NCBI GenBank assembly: GCA_030681515.1
Contig: JAUXSE010000016.1
Location: 62,001 to 126,000, forward strand
Direction of reading: 5' to 3'
Length of the DNA: 64,000 nucleotides
Source of the DNA: Geothrix sp.
GTDB lineage: Bacteria > Acidobacteriota > Holophagae > Holophagales > Holophagaceae
Shown piece by piece: positions 25,082-35,200 of the stretch; position 1 is the first letter of the stretch, and each line of letters starts with the position of its first letter. The position numbers and the translations under genes are program-made. A model generated the notes under the pieces. It was not told the origin of the DNA, ran no database searches, and was given only the letters and a program-made list of their open reading frames with translations.

Positions 25082-26295
25082 GCCCGTTCGAACAGCACCA
25101 CGCGGTTGCTGTTGGTGCCCTTGTCGTTGTTGCCCACGCCCCAGATGTGGGCGGTCTTGGTGAAGGTCTGGCTGTTCACGAGGACGCCGTGGGCCTTGAA
25201 ACCGGCCTTCAGGCCCAGGGGTAGCACCACTTCATCGAGCTTGATCTTCCCGCGCCGGATCTCGCCCACTTCGAAGGCCACGAAGCCGCCGCGCCGCGTG
25301 ACGCGGTGCAGTTCCGCGAAGACCGCGCCCATGGTCTCGGACCAGGCCCCCACCGTGCGGGGTGTGCTGATGCCCCGGCCGATGGCTTCGGCGTCCAGGC
25401 CGGTGAACCAGCAGCGCAGCCAGTTGTCGGCGGTGTAATCCACCACGTCCAGGAAGGGCGGCGAAGTGACCGTGAGGGCCATGCATCCATCCAGCAGCGT
25501 ACGGGTTTCCCGGGCATCGGCGGTGAGAAACCGGGCATCAAAGGCCGCGACCGCCAGGTTCCGAAGCTGGGTGGGTGCCAGTCCCGACAGCAGCTGCTTC
25601 GTCTTCTTCAGGATCAGGGCGTGGGTATCCCGGTAGGTGGGGACCTGGTCCCGCTGGGCATTGATCTGGCGCTGCTTTTCCGCCGTGAGGGCCTGATTGG
25701 GGGGCAGGGAGTAGACCGAGAAGAAGCCAGGGCTGTGCCCCGTGAGCCGGTTGGTGGCCACCATGCGGATCCAGGCGTCGAGGCCGTCCAGTTCGCCACT
25801 GGACGCGCGGGCCAGGCACCAGTCGCGGAGGCCCCGGATCTCAGCCTCGGTCTCGGGATGGAAGAACATGCCCAGGTCCAGGCCATCCGGCCTGCCCTGC
25901 CGCGGGATCTCCTTCAGGCGCGCGGCCACCGCCGCGGGCTCCGGGGGCGTCAGGCGCGGTTCCGCCAGCATCCGGGAGAGCGGGTTCACATCGTTGGCCG
26001 CGACGCGCCGTCCCAGGAGGGCCGCTTCCAGAGCCGTGGTGCCCCGCCCGCTGAAGGGGTCGTAGACCCGATCGCCGGGCTCGGTCAGTCGCTCGATGAA
26101 ATGGCGCGGCAGCTGCGGCTTGTAGCAGGCGCGGTAGGAGATCTCGTGGAGGTTGGCGGCCTGGCGCTGCTTCGAGGTCCAGAATTCCAGCGCCAGGCGC
26201 GGGTAGGTTCCGCCCTCCGCCGCCACCGTGTCCCAGGCCACCTCAGGCGGGGGCGGATCGAGCATGGGGAGGCCGCTGCCGGGGACGAAGCCCAT
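25078..26295 (-). CDS. Solitary DNA methyltransferase, probably N4-cytosine type
   Basis: From ATG 26295 (GGAG seven bases upstream) the product is 405 residues. Motif I reads YDPFSGRGTTALEAALLG and the later catalytic motif IV is TSPPFLDVVDY, the SPP(F/Y) form usual for N4-cytosine methylases, in the order I to IV. The GRGTT and ANDVNPLS segments hold AdoMet. No restriction endonuclease lies beside it. A longer start at 26313 is possible; the one at 26355 would read into the inverted repeat. It could act in epigenetic marking or be a relic of a restriction system. Confidence 0.88.
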   Translation of the reverse strand: MGFVPGSGLPMLDPPPPEVAWDTVAAEGGTYPRLALEFWTSKQRQAANLHEISYRACYKPQLPRHFIERLTEPGDRVYDPFSGRGTTALEAALLGRRVAANDVNPLSRMLAEPRLTPPEPAAVAARLKEIPRQGRPDGLDLGMFFHPETEAEIRGLRDWCLARASSGELDGLDAWIRMVATNRLTGHSPGFFSVYSLPPNQALTAEKQRQINAQRDQVPTYRDTHALILKKTKQLLSGLAPTQLRNLAVAAFDARFLTADARETRTLLDGCMALTVTSPPFLDVVDYTADNWLRCWFTGLDAEAIGRGISTPRTVGAWSETMGAVFAELHRVTRRGGFVAFEVGEIRRGKIKLDEVVLPLGLKAGFKAHGVLVNSQTFTKTAHIWGVGNNDKGTNSNRVVLFERA

Positions 26296-26341
26296 GAGGA
26301 AGCTCCGCCGCATCGCCTCTGCATTAAGGCTGTTGTCTTTT

Positions 26342-26448
26342 TCACCGTTTCTCACTGTTCATCACCGGTTGAGCTTTCTTTTTTGGATGAGGCACCACAG
26401 AGAAAAAACGGAGAAAAGGAACCGGTGATAAACGGTGATGAACGGTGA
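26342..26448. repeat. Imperfect 29-bp inverted repeat of GGTGANGAAC units
   Basis: Bases 26342-26370 pair with 26420-26448 with four mismatches, enclosing a 49-bp A-rich centre. It fills most of the space between the divergent methyltransferase and kinase genes and belongs to the same ten-mer family as 12420-12491. Confidence 0.75.
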
Positions 26449-26523
26449 GAAAAGCAATCCGGCTGAGCCTTCTACCACCATCCAGGCTGCCCTTCCGGAA
26501 ACATCCAGGATAGCCTGCTGAGG

Positions 26524-28635
26524 ATGAATCCAACGCCCAAGCGCCATCCCGAGCTGACGCGCCTCTATGTGGCGGTGGGGCTGGTCGTGATGATCCTCAT
26601 GATCATCCTGGTCTACAAGGCCGTGGGCAACCGGGTGGCGGTGGGCGGGCTGGATGCGCCCTCCCGCTGGGCGCTGCTGGCGGTGGGCGTGCTCAATGCG
26701 CTGGCCATCGGGACGCTGCTCTTCATCGTGGCCCGCAGCGTGGCCAAGCTCTACTTCGAGCGCCGCAGCGGCATCCTGGGGGCCCGGCTGCGCACCCGCC
26801 TGGTGCTGACGCTGTTCGTGGTGGGCATCGTGCCGAGCCTGATCCTCTTCGGGGTGGGCCGGAACTTCATCAACAAGAACGTGGAACGCTGGTTCAGCCC
26901 CGAGACCGAGGTCGCGATCCGGGACGGCCAGAAGGCCGCGGAGGATCTGCGGGCCGCCTCCAGGGCCCGCCTGGAGTTCGGCGCGGGCCGCCTGCGGGTG
27001 TCCGCCTCCGCCGAAGCGCCCGAGATCCGCGCCGCTTCGGGCCTGGATCTGGTGGCCTTCCTGGGGGCCCGGGCCGGCGAAGGCGTGAAGGCCCTGGACC
27101 TGGGGGCGGGCCTGGAACCCCCGGATCTGTCGTCCCTGGGGGTCGAGGCCTCGCAGGAATCGAAGGCGGGCCTCTGGATGCTGCGGGCCGTGCCCCGGGG
27201 GGACGGCCTCTGGGTCGTGGGTGTCTTTCTGCCCCGGGAAAGCCTCGACCGGATGCTGGCGCTGGAGCAGCGGTTCCGGGAAAGCCAGCAGATCCGCGCG
27301 GCCAAGGATACGCTCCAGACCCTGCCCCAGAGCACCTTCCTCTTCCTCACCCTGCTGACCCTCTTCTTCGCCGTGTGGTCGGGCCTGGCCCTGGCCAAGT
27401 CCCTGAGTGAGCCCATCCGGGCCCTGGCCAAGGCCGCCCAGCGGGTGGGCAGCGGCGATCTGGAGGTGCAGCTGCCGGAGCTGGGCGAAGACGAACTGGC
27501 CTTCCTGGCCCGCACCTTCAACGCCATGACCCGCGATCTGAAAACCAACCGGGCGGCCATCGAGGCCCAGGCCAGCCGCCTGGAGCAGCAGCGGGCCTAC
27601 CTGGATCAACTGCTGGCCGCGCTGCCCGTGGGGGTCATGAGCTGGCGGGCCGATGGCGAACTGCGCACCTTCAACGCCGCCGCCCGCAGCTGGCTGGGGC
27701 TGGAATCCTTTGATCCCACCGAGGCCCGCTGGGCGACGGTGGAAGCCCTGCCGCGCCTGGGGCGCCTGCCGGAGCTGCTGGCCGCCGTGCGCGAATCGAA
27801 GCGGGGCGCCCAGGAGGAACTGCGCCTGGGTGGGGAAGGCGAAGGGCGCCCCGTGCGCGCCATGCTCGAACCGATCCAGGGCGGGGGCGTGCTGGCGGTG
27901 CTGGAGGATCTGTCTCTGCTGGCCCAGGCCGAGAAACGCGCCGCCTGGCAGGAGGTGGCCCGCCGCATGGCCCACGAAGTGAAGAACCCACTCACGCCCA
28001 TCCAGCTCACGGCCCAGCGGCTGCTGCGCCGGACCCGCGAAGGCCGCCTGGACCCGGAGACAGTGCAGGAGGGCGCGGAGACCATCCTGGCGGAGGTCTC
28101 CAGCCTGTCGCGGCTGGTGGACAGCTTCAGCCGCTTCGCGCGCCTGCCCGTCCCGCAGTTCTCACCCTGCGATCCGGCGGATCTGCTGCGCCAGGTGGCG
28201 GCGCTCTACGGGCCGAATCATCCGGAGATCCAGTGGGAGCTGCGCCTGCCGGAGGCGCCGGTCGCGGCGCTGTGGGACGGCGACATGGTGAAGCGGGCCC
28301 TCATCAACTTCGTGGACAACGCGCTGGCAGCCATGGAAGGCCGGAGCGCCGAAGCCGTGGTGGACGGCCGGGGCGCCATCCACCTGTCGCTGTCCGCGGA
28401 GGGCGAGGTCCTGCGCTTTGATGTGGTGGACGGGGGCGTGGGCGTACCGGAAGCGGATCGTCCCCGCCTCTTCGAACCCTACTTCTCCACCAAGCGGAAG
28501 GGCACCGGCCTGGGCCTCGCCATCGTCCGCCGCATCGCCCAGGATCACGGCGGCGACGCCCGCTACGAGCCCCTGGACCCCGGCAGCCGGTTCAGCCTGG
28601 TGCTGCCGAAGGCGTCCCGCACTTCACCGGGTTGA
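26524..28635 (+). CDS. NtrY-like sensor histidine kinase
   Basis: The 703-residue protein has three N-terminal hydrophobic segments (about 17-37, 50-72 and 93-112), an extracytoplasmic sensor part to about 272, a fourth membrane helix (TFLFLTLLTLFFAVWSG), HAMP (about 298-345), PAS (about 360-465), the H-box RMAHEVKNPLTPIQ with phospho-accepting His484, and an ATPase domain with NFVDNALAAME and GTGLGLAIVRRI. This order matches NtrY, which pairs with NtrX in nitrogen or redox control. No response regulator gene is adjacent. The 3' end overlaps the convergent M14 gene by 44 bp. A broken partial copy lies at 31555-32035. Confidence 0.9.
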   Translation: MNPTPKRHPELTRLYVAVGLVVMILMIILVYKAVGNRVAVGGLDAPSRWALLAVGVLNALAIGTLLFIVARSVAKLYFERRSGILGARLRTRLVLTLFVVGIVPSLILFGVGRNFINKNVERWFSPETEVAIRDGQKAAEDLRAASRARLEFGAGRLRVSASAEAPEIRAASGLDLVAFLGARAGEGVKALDLGAGLEPPDLSSLGVEASQESKAGLWMLRAVPRGDGLWVVGVFLPRESLDRMLALEQRFRESQQIRAAKDTLQTLPQSTFLFLTLLTLFFAVWSGLALAKSLSEPIRALAKAAQRVGSGDLEVQLPELGEDELAFLARTFNAMTRDLKTNRAAIEAQASRLEQQRAYLDQLLAALPVGVMSWRADGELRTFNAAARSWLGLESFDPTEARWATVEALPRLGRLPELLAAVRESKRGAQEELRLGGEGEGRPVRAMLEPIQGGGVLAVLEDLSLLAQAEKRAAWQEVARRMAHEVKNPLTPIQLTAQRLLRRTREGRLDPETVQEGAETILAEVSSLSRLVDSFSRFARLPVPQFSPCDPADLLRQVAALYGPNHPEIQWELRLPEAPVAALWDGDMVKRALINFVDNALAAMEGRSAEAVVDGRGAIHLSLSAEGEVLRFDVVDGGVGVPEADRPRLFEPYFSTKRKGTGLGLAIVRRIAQDHGGDARYEPLDPGSRFSLVLPKASRTSPG

Positions 28636-30106
28636 CGTCAGGCTGGTTGCCACCGTTCAGCCCCAGCGACGGCTTGGACACGCCCTGGCGCGGGGTCGGG
28701 AGCCCGGCCAGCTGGCCCCGGAGGACCGCGCCTTCAAGCTTCAGCCTGCCGGTGGCCAGGGTCCGGTAGAGCAGCACGGCCCCGGTGAAGCCGGACCGGG
28801 CGACCGCGGCTTCACCCAGGGCCCGGGCGGCCGCGAGGAGGGTGGCTTCGTCCGTTTCCACCAGGCCCCGGGCCTGGAGCGCCTCCCGCAGGGAGGCCCA
28901 GCCGGTTTCGGGCTGGGTGGGCCAGGGCACGGCGAGCATCCCGGCGGCGTCGAATTCGTCCACGCCCTTGAAGTCGGCGAGATCGCCGAGTTCCACGAGG
29001 CCGGGTTCCAGGCGGCGGATCGCCTCCCCGGCGAAGGCGCCGGGAATGACGAAGGACAGGTCCGCCACGAACGGAGGGAACCCCCGTCCGCTGGCGAGGC
29101 GGGTGTTCCGGACCACGAGGGTGCCGAGCGCGTCCCGCTGGTTCAGGGGGATCCGGCCGTAGTCGGCGGGATCCATGGCTTCGAAGGATCCATCGGCCAC
29201 GGCGGCCAGGGAACCCAGCAGGGCCACGAAGTTCAGCCGCACGAGGCGCCCGGCTTCGCCGGGCCCGCCCCAGCCGCCGGTTTCGATCAGCAGGGTGGGG
29301 GTTCCCCAGCGGGTCATGGAATCGCCGAAGGCCCGGGCCGTGTAGTCGGTGTCGTAGCGGGCAACGCGGCCGGGGGCCAGGGCCTGGACGAGGCGCTGCA
29401 CCTCCAAGGCGAGCTGCCTGGTCTTCCGGGTCCCCAGCGCCCCGGAGTCGGCTTCGTCACCGGGCACCGACAGCACCGAGATGGCCGCCTGGCTTCCCGC
29501 CCTGCCCGCCCGGAGCAGGGGGTTCTGGTTGTGGAGGTTGTAGCCCAGGGCGGGCCGCAGCCGGTCCCGGACGGCCTTCAGGTAGCGCCCCTCCGGAGTG
29601 GACAGCCTCAGCGCATCCCGGTTGATGTCAATGCCCTGAGCGTTCCAGCGCTGGGTGCGCTCGGCGCCATCGGGGTTCAGCATGGGAATGATCCAGAGCG
29701 TCACCCGGGACAGGAACTGCTTCACGGCCGCGTCCTGCCGGTGCGTTCCGAGCCAGTTCAGGGCATCGAGGAGCGCGGCGGTGGCGGTGGGCTCGTCCCC
29801 GTGCATCTGCGACCAGAGCAGGATTCCCGTGGGCCCCGTCCCGACGCGGAGGAGGGGAATCTTCCGGCCCTCGGCGGACAGGCCTTCCTCCACGAGGGTG
29901 AGCAGGCCCGGATGACGGGCCTGCAGGCCGTCCAGGGTTTGGCGGAGCCCCGCGTGCTTGAGGGACCAGGGATCGGCTGGCGCCACCCGGGCCTGGGGCC
30001 AGGCGTCCCAGAGCGACTGGGCCCCCCAGGGTGCGCCGGGGGCCGGGGCGGACGCGGGGAGGGAAGCGCAAAGGACGAGGAGGCAGAGGGGCAGGCGAAG
30101 GGTCAC
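28592..30106 (-). CDS. Secreted M14-family carboxypeptidase
   Basis: The GTG at 30106 follows GGAAGG at good spacing and gives 504 residues with a signal peptide (LPLCLLVLCASLPASAPAPG). Zinc-site residues are seen in SQMHGDEPTATA (HxxE) and later NLHNQNP; INRDALRL and an IETGG glutamate near residue 275 complete the M14 site. M14 enzymes in this setting may trim peptides or murein stems. It is followed upstream by an S66 LD-carboxypeptidase on the same strand (62-bp gap), suggesting a shared wall or peptide role. Confidence 0.9.
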   Translation of the reverse strand: MTLRLPLCLLVLCASLPASAPAPGAPWGAQSLWDAWPQARVAPADPWSLKHAGLRQTLDGLQARHPGLLTLVEEGLSAEGRKIPLLRVGTGPTGILLWSQMHGDEPTATAALLDALNWLGTHRQDAAVKQFLSRVTLWIIPMLNPDGAERTQRWNAQGIDINRDALRLSTPEGRYLKAVRDRLRPALGYNLHNQNPLLRAGRAGSQAAISVLSVPGDEADSGALGTRKTRQLALEVQRLVQALAPGRVARYDTDYTARAFGDSMTRWGTPTLLIETGGWGGPGEAGRLVRLNFVALLGSLAAVADGSFEAMDPADYGRIPLNQRDALGTLVVRNTRLASGRGFPPFVADLSFVIPGAFAGEAIRRLEPGLVELGDLADFKGVDEFDAAGMLAVPWPTQPETGWASLREALQARGLVETDEATLLAAARALGEAAVARSGFTGAVLLYRTLATGRLKLEGAVLRGQLAGLPTPRQGVSKPSLGLNGGNQPDVNPVKCGTPSAAPG

Positions 30107-30168
30107 GGCACATTCCTTCCTGGGCGGGACGGACCCATTCCATGGCCGTCCTGGGATGCGGTGGGGGG

Positions 30169-31230
30169 CTACCTGACGGCCGGTTCCAGCAGGGTGATGG
30201 TTCCCAGGTCCGCGTCTATTTCCGCGCGGATCCCCACCGGCACGGTGAACTGGCTGTCAATGTGCCCGATCATCGCGCCCTGCCAGGCGGGGATCCTGAG
30301 AGGCTTGATGTGGTCGTTCAGCACCTCATCAAGGGTGAGAGATCCGTGGCCTTCGCCCGGGGCGCACTTGGTGCATTTGCCCCACACCAGGCCCGAGATC
30401 TTGTCCAGCACGCCTGCGAGCTTCAGCTGGGTGAGCATCCGGTCTATGCGGTAGACGTTCTCGTTGGTGTCCTCCAGGAACAGGATGGCGCCCGTCCAGT
30501 CCGGCAGATAGTCCGACCCGAGCATGGCGGAGAGGACCGTGAGGTTGCCGCCCAGCAGGCGTCCTCGGGCCTTGCCGGGGGTGAGGGTTTGGATGCGGTC
30601 CCGGGTCACCACCAGGCCGTCGTCCATCATCCTGGGATTCTCCATGGTCAGGGCTTCCCCGTTGAACAGGATCCGGCGCATGGCATCCAGGGAGAAGGGG
30701 GTCCAGGTGGAGACCCCCACAGGGCCGTGGAAGGTCACGAGCCCGGTCCTGGCATGGATGGCGTTCAGCAGCGCGGTGATGTCGCTGTAGCCCAGGAGGA
30801 TCTTCGGATGGGCGGCGATGGCCTTGTAGTCGAGGCGGGAGAGGATGCGGTTCGAGCCCCAGCCGCCGCGCACGCACAGGATGGCGTCCACCGAGCCGTC
30901 GGCGAACATCGCGTTGATGTCGGCGGCCCGGTTCGCGTCCGGTCCGGCCAGGTAGCCGTAGCGGTCCAGCACGTGCTGGCCCACTTTGACCTTCAGGCTG
31001 AGGGCCGCGAGGAGCTCCTTGATGAGGGTGATTTCATCGGTCTGCCAAGTGGCGCTCGCGGGACTCACGAGTCCCACCGTGGCGCCGGGGGTGAGCCGGC
31101 GGGGTTTCACCACGCTCCCGGAGGCCTGGCCGGCCCAGAGCCACGGCCCGGCCTGGGTGGCGAGGGTGGCCAGCAGGGTGGACTGGAGGAACGAGCGTCG
31201 ATCGTGGGTCATGGGGGCCGCCGTGGACAT
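30169..31230 (-). CDS. S66-family LD-carboxypeptidase (LdcA/MccF-like), Tat-exported
   Basis: The 353-residue product begins with a twin-arginine type signal (DRRSFLQSTLLATLA). The serine peptidase S66 core shows ATVGLVSPAS, an LCVRGGWGSNRIL stretch, the nucleophile motif GYSDITALLNAI, and the late charge-relay glutamate and histidine in LFLEDTNENVYR and IGH. LdcA removes the terminal D-Ala from murein tetrapeptides, while MccF cleaves other L-amide bonds. Export is unlike the cytoplasmic LdcA of E. coli and fits outside murein digestion. Confidence 0.88.
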   Translation of the reverse strand: MSTAAPMTHDRRSFLQSTLLATLATQAGPWLWAGQASGSVVKPRRLTPGATVGLVSPASATWQTDEITLIKELLAALSLKVKVGQHVLDRYGYLAGPDANRAADINAMFADGSVDAILCVRGGWGSNRILSRLDYKAIAAHPKILLGYSDITALLNAIHARTGLVTFHGPVGVSTWTPFSLDAMRRILFNGEALTMENPRMMDDGLVVTRDRIQTLTPGKARGRLLGGNLTVLSAMLGSDYLPDWTGAILFLEDTNENVYRIDRMLTQLKLAGVLDKISGLVWGKCTKCAPGEGHGSLTLDEVLNDHIKPLRIPAWQGAMIGHIDSQFTVPVGIRAEIDADLGTITLLEPAVR

Positions 31231-31351
31231 GGAAAGGGGAGACGGGACACCCCGGGGCCGCTGCTCGTGGGTTGGGGGGCTGGAATTCAGCCAGAAGTAT
31301 ACGGCCAGGCCGATCCAGGATCGCCCTCCGCCCCGGGGGCCACCGGGCCGT

Positions 31352-31462
31352 TCAGGAGGGCCAGGGCCCTTTGGCGGCGGAGCCCCGTCGCCGCCTCAAC
31401 CAGATCCCCACCGGCCCCAGCACCAGCCAGGCCAGCAGCACGAGCTTGAACAGTGGGCTCAC
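31352..31462 (-). CDS. Small membrane protein, duplicate copy B of the apt-linked microprotein
   Basis: GTG 31462 overlaps the TAG of an apt 3'-end fragment, exactly as in the intact locus. The 36 residues (VSPLFKLVLLAWLVLGPVG, then IWLRRRRGSAAKGPWPS) hold one hydrophobic helix and an Arg-rich tail. Against copy A at 35764-35856, the helix differs only by V/F, V/L and L/I changes, while most base changes are silent, suggesting that the peptide matters. It sits in a rearranged segment and may no longer be expressed. Confidence 0.5.
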   Translation of the reverse strand: MSPLFKLVLLAWLVLGPVGIWLRRRRGSAAKGPWPS

Positions 31463-31556
31463 TAGTACCGCAGGACGCTGAACACCGGCAGGCCCTCGAC
31501 TTTTTCGCGGCCGGGCAGGGAGGTCAGCTCAATGAAGACCGTGAGGGCCACGGGCT
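31462..31556 (-). pseudogene. Duplicate fragment of the apt 3' end
   Basis: The last 30 or so codons of apt (35856-35953) are repeated here at high identity, through ALTVFIELTSLPGREK to the stop. At about 31556 the match switches abruptly to the kinase fragment, where both parents share GGGCTGG and a CGCCG-GCGC stretch. No start or PRPP-binding part is present. Confidence 0.85.
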
Positions 31557-32040
31557 GGCCGCCGTGCGCGAATCGAAGCGGGGCGCCCAGGAGGAACTGC
31601 GCCTGGGTGGCGAAGGCGAAGGCCGCCCCGTGCGCGCCCTGTTCGAACCCATCCAGGGCGGGGGCGTGCTGGCGGTGCTGGAGGATCTGTCTCTGCTGGC
31701 CCAGGCCGAGAAACGCGCCGCCTGGCAGGAGGTGGCCCGCCGCATGGCCCACGAAGTGAAGAACCCCCTCACGCCCATCCAGCTCACGGCCCGGCGGCTG
31801 CTGCGCCGGACCCGCGAAGGCCGCCTGGATCTGGAGGCCGTCAAGGAGGGCGCGGAAACCATCCTGGCGGAGGTCTCCAGCCTGTCGCGCCTGGTGGACA
31901 GCTTCAGCCGTTTCGCGCGCCTGCCCGTTCCGCAGTTCTCGCCCTGCGATCCGGCGGATCTGCTGCGCCAGGTGGCGACGCCCGCTACGAGCCCCTGGAC
32001 CCCGGCAGCCGGTTCAGCCTGGTGCTGCCGAAGGCTGTGA
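31555..32040 (+). pseudogene. Internally deleted duplicate of the NtrY-like kinase gene
   Basis: Bases 31555-31977 match the kinase gene at about 27778-28200 (PAS end through the H-box). The match then jumps to 28552-28613, skipping 355 bp that encode most of the ATPase domain, at a GGCG shared by both sides. The jump also puts the last part out of frame. It lacks the sensor and the catalytic domain and should be inactive. Confidence 0.88.
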
Positions 32041-32297
32041 AGGGCTGAACCCTCTGGCACCCGCTGTCCCACGTTGGCGGCAAAGGTTCACATCAAGGGC
32101 ATCCGGGCGTCACTTCCGCTCGGGAATATGGCTTCATCCATCGCCTTTTTCTGGGTGTGGCAGGGGAGTTCTGGGGCGAGTCTAAGCCTCGCTTGTTCGA
32201 TTAAATTTCGTCTTAAGTGTTAAAAAACAATATCTTTATTAAAAATAACCTTAGGGTAATTTTTAAATTCCAACCCTTCCCCTATTCAGGAGTTCCC

Positions 32298-35200
32298 ATG
32301 CGAAATCTCAGACCCTCCTTCAAGTGGAGCCTTTGCCTGGCGCTGCTCGGCGGCCTGGCCCTCTCACCACTGGCCCACGCGCGCGTCGCTGCGGTTGACA
32401 GCAACCCTGCTGGGCATGGGCAAACCCACGAGCGCAAGGCCGCCTCTCACGGTGAGCCGCAGAACCACCGACCCGCCCACATCACCATCCTCTCTCAGCC
32501 CGTCAGCCAGACGGTCGTGGTCGGGCAGCCCACCACCTTCAGTGTGGCGGCCACGGGCAAACCCCCTCACCTTCATTACCAATGGCGGCAGGATGGCCGC
32601 CGGGTCGGCTGGGATGCCCCGAGCTACACGATCCCTGCGACCCAGGCCTGGCATGCCGGGATCTACACCGTGGTGGTGAGCAACGTCGTGGACAGTGTGG
32701 TCAGCGAGCCTGCCCGCCTGACGGTCAATCTTCCACCCAGGATCCTGACCCAACCGGTGGGACAGACCGTGGTCGAGGGCGGACCGGTCAGCTTCTCGGT
32801 GGTGGCGTCCGGCTCTGGGACCTTGAGCTACCAGTGGCGCAAGGCGGGTGCCCCGATCACGGGTGCCAACGACGCGACCCTGAGCTTGCCCTCTGTGGTC
32901 GGTGCCGATGCGGGCAGCTACGACGTGGTGGTGACCAACACCCTGAATGGAACCCTCACCACCACCACCTCCCACGCGGCCCTGCTGCTGGTGAACGTGC
33001 CCCCGGTCATCAGCCAGCAGCCCATGAGCCAAACCCGGGCCCTGGGGAGTTCGGTGTCCTTCTCGGTCATGGCCAACCTGCTGAGCGACGGGACGCTTGG
33101 GTACCAGTGGCGCAAGGAGGGCCTCGCGATCCCGGGAGCCGTCTCCGCCACGTACGCGATCACCAGCCTTTCGGGGGCGGATGCCGGCACCTATGACGTC
33201 CTGGTCACCAACACCCTGAATGGAACGGTCACCACCACGGTTTCCGCGTCGGCGTTCCTGGCGATCAACTTCCCTCCCGTCATCAGCGTCCAGCCCCTGG
33301 CGCAGACCGTTGATCAGGGAAGTGGCGTGACCTTCAGCGTCGTGGCCTCGGCGGAAGGGGGGGGAACCCTGAGCTACCAGTGGCGGAAGGATGGCGCTTC
33401 CATCCTGGGCGCCACGCAGGACACCTTCAGCATCCCGAGCGTCACTGCGGCTGATGCCGGAAGCTACGATGTGGTGATCACCCACACCTTGAACGGCACG
33501 ACCACGGCGACCACTTCACTCTCCGTGGTGCTGGACGTCCACACGCCCCCGACCATCCTGATCCAGCCCCAGAGCCAGACCGTCCAGCCACCGGACGCGG
33601 TGACGTTCACCGTGTCGGCGCAGGCGAACAACGGCGGGTCGCTGACCTACGTCTGGAAGAAGAACGGCACGGATATCCCCGGCGCCACGGCCTCGTCGTA
33701 CTCGGTGCCTTCCACCGAATTCGCCACCAACCCGGACGCCTACTGGGCCACCGTGAGCGAAGGCAGCCTGAGCACCGACACCGCCACGGTCTACGCCACG
33801 GCTTCCGTTCCTTCTCCCTCCTATGCCGGCGACCCCGTCCCCGTGCCGAGCCGTCCCCTGACGGTGCTGCCTTCCTTCCATGTGGACGCCGTGACTTTTC
33901 CCAATGGCGCCTTCCGGCTCGGCTACGACGAGACCCTCAAGAACCCGGTGTGGACGGCCTATGTGAATTTCCCGGTGAACGCCCCTTATCCGAACTCCAC
34001 GGCGGACTACCAGGCGGATCCCAGGCTGGAAGTGCCCCAGGTCGGCAAGAACGACTACACCGGCATCTACACGGGGGGCGCCAGCTACCCCGACAGCTAT
34101 GACCGTGGGCATCAGGTCCCCCGGGCTGACGTGTCCTACCGCTACACCCCGGTGGCCGGTGACGACGCCACGATCATGAGCAACCTGGTTCCGCAGATTT
34201 CCCAGTTCAACCAGCAGACCTGGCAGAAGCTGGAGGAAGCCATCGGCGGCACCCAGGGCGGCACCACGAACGGTTTGACCTCCTTCAAGGGCCGGATCTG
34301 GGTCTATACCGGTTCCGTGTTCCCCGCCTCCCCGGCCTGGTGGGACTCCAGAATCACGCCCGGGCTCCGGATCGCGATTCCCGAGGCCTGCTACAAGATC
34401 GTCGTCCACGAGACGGTCCCGGGGCACCCCGAAGTGCTAGCCATGCTCATGCCCAATGTCTGGGGACTGACCAACAGCACCTCCACGCTGACCTGGTATG
34501 TGACCTCCCTGGCCCGGATCGAGGCCCTGACAGGGTTGGAGTTCTTCCCCAACCTGGCCACGGTCGCCCCTGGCCTGGACATCCCCACCTGGAAGGCCAC
34601 CGTGGACGTGCGCGGCTGGCGGGCGCCTTTTGAGCAGGCGATCGGCCCCAATGTCCACATGATCCAGCCCAGCTATGACACCACCATCGACCTGGGCACT
34701 TCGGTGGCCTTCGATGGTGCCGCCACGCCCCATTCGGCGGCGGATGCCGGTACCACCATCGCCTCGGCGACCTGGACTTTCGGGGACGGAAGTCCCACCA
34801 GCACCGGGTTCTCGACGGCCCACCAGTACCCGAGCGCGGGTTCCTTCAACGCGACCTTTACCGCCCAGGACAGCCTGGGGACGAGCAACACGATCACCCG
34901 GGTGATCCGCGTCATTCCGCCGGTCGCCAGCAACGTGGCTCCCACCACCAATCCATCCGTGCTGGGAAACCAGACCAGCACGGCGGGACAGAGTGTCACC
35001 GTGACGTTCACGGTGGCCGATGACCGCACCCTGGCCAGCTTGATCAAGGTGGCCGCCACGTCCGACAATGCCGCCCTGCTTCCGGACAGCGGGATCCAGA
35101 CCACCAATGCGGCCGGAGCCGTCACGCTCGTGATGGCCCCGGTGGCAGGCCTGGACGGCACGGCCACCATCACCGTGACCCTCACGGATGGGGACGGGGC

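Noticed and set aside
31453-32040. 195-residue frame with a histidine-kinase H-box
   Set aside because: It lacks sensor and ATPase parts and its last section is out of frame relative to the parent gene. It is a deleted duplicate.
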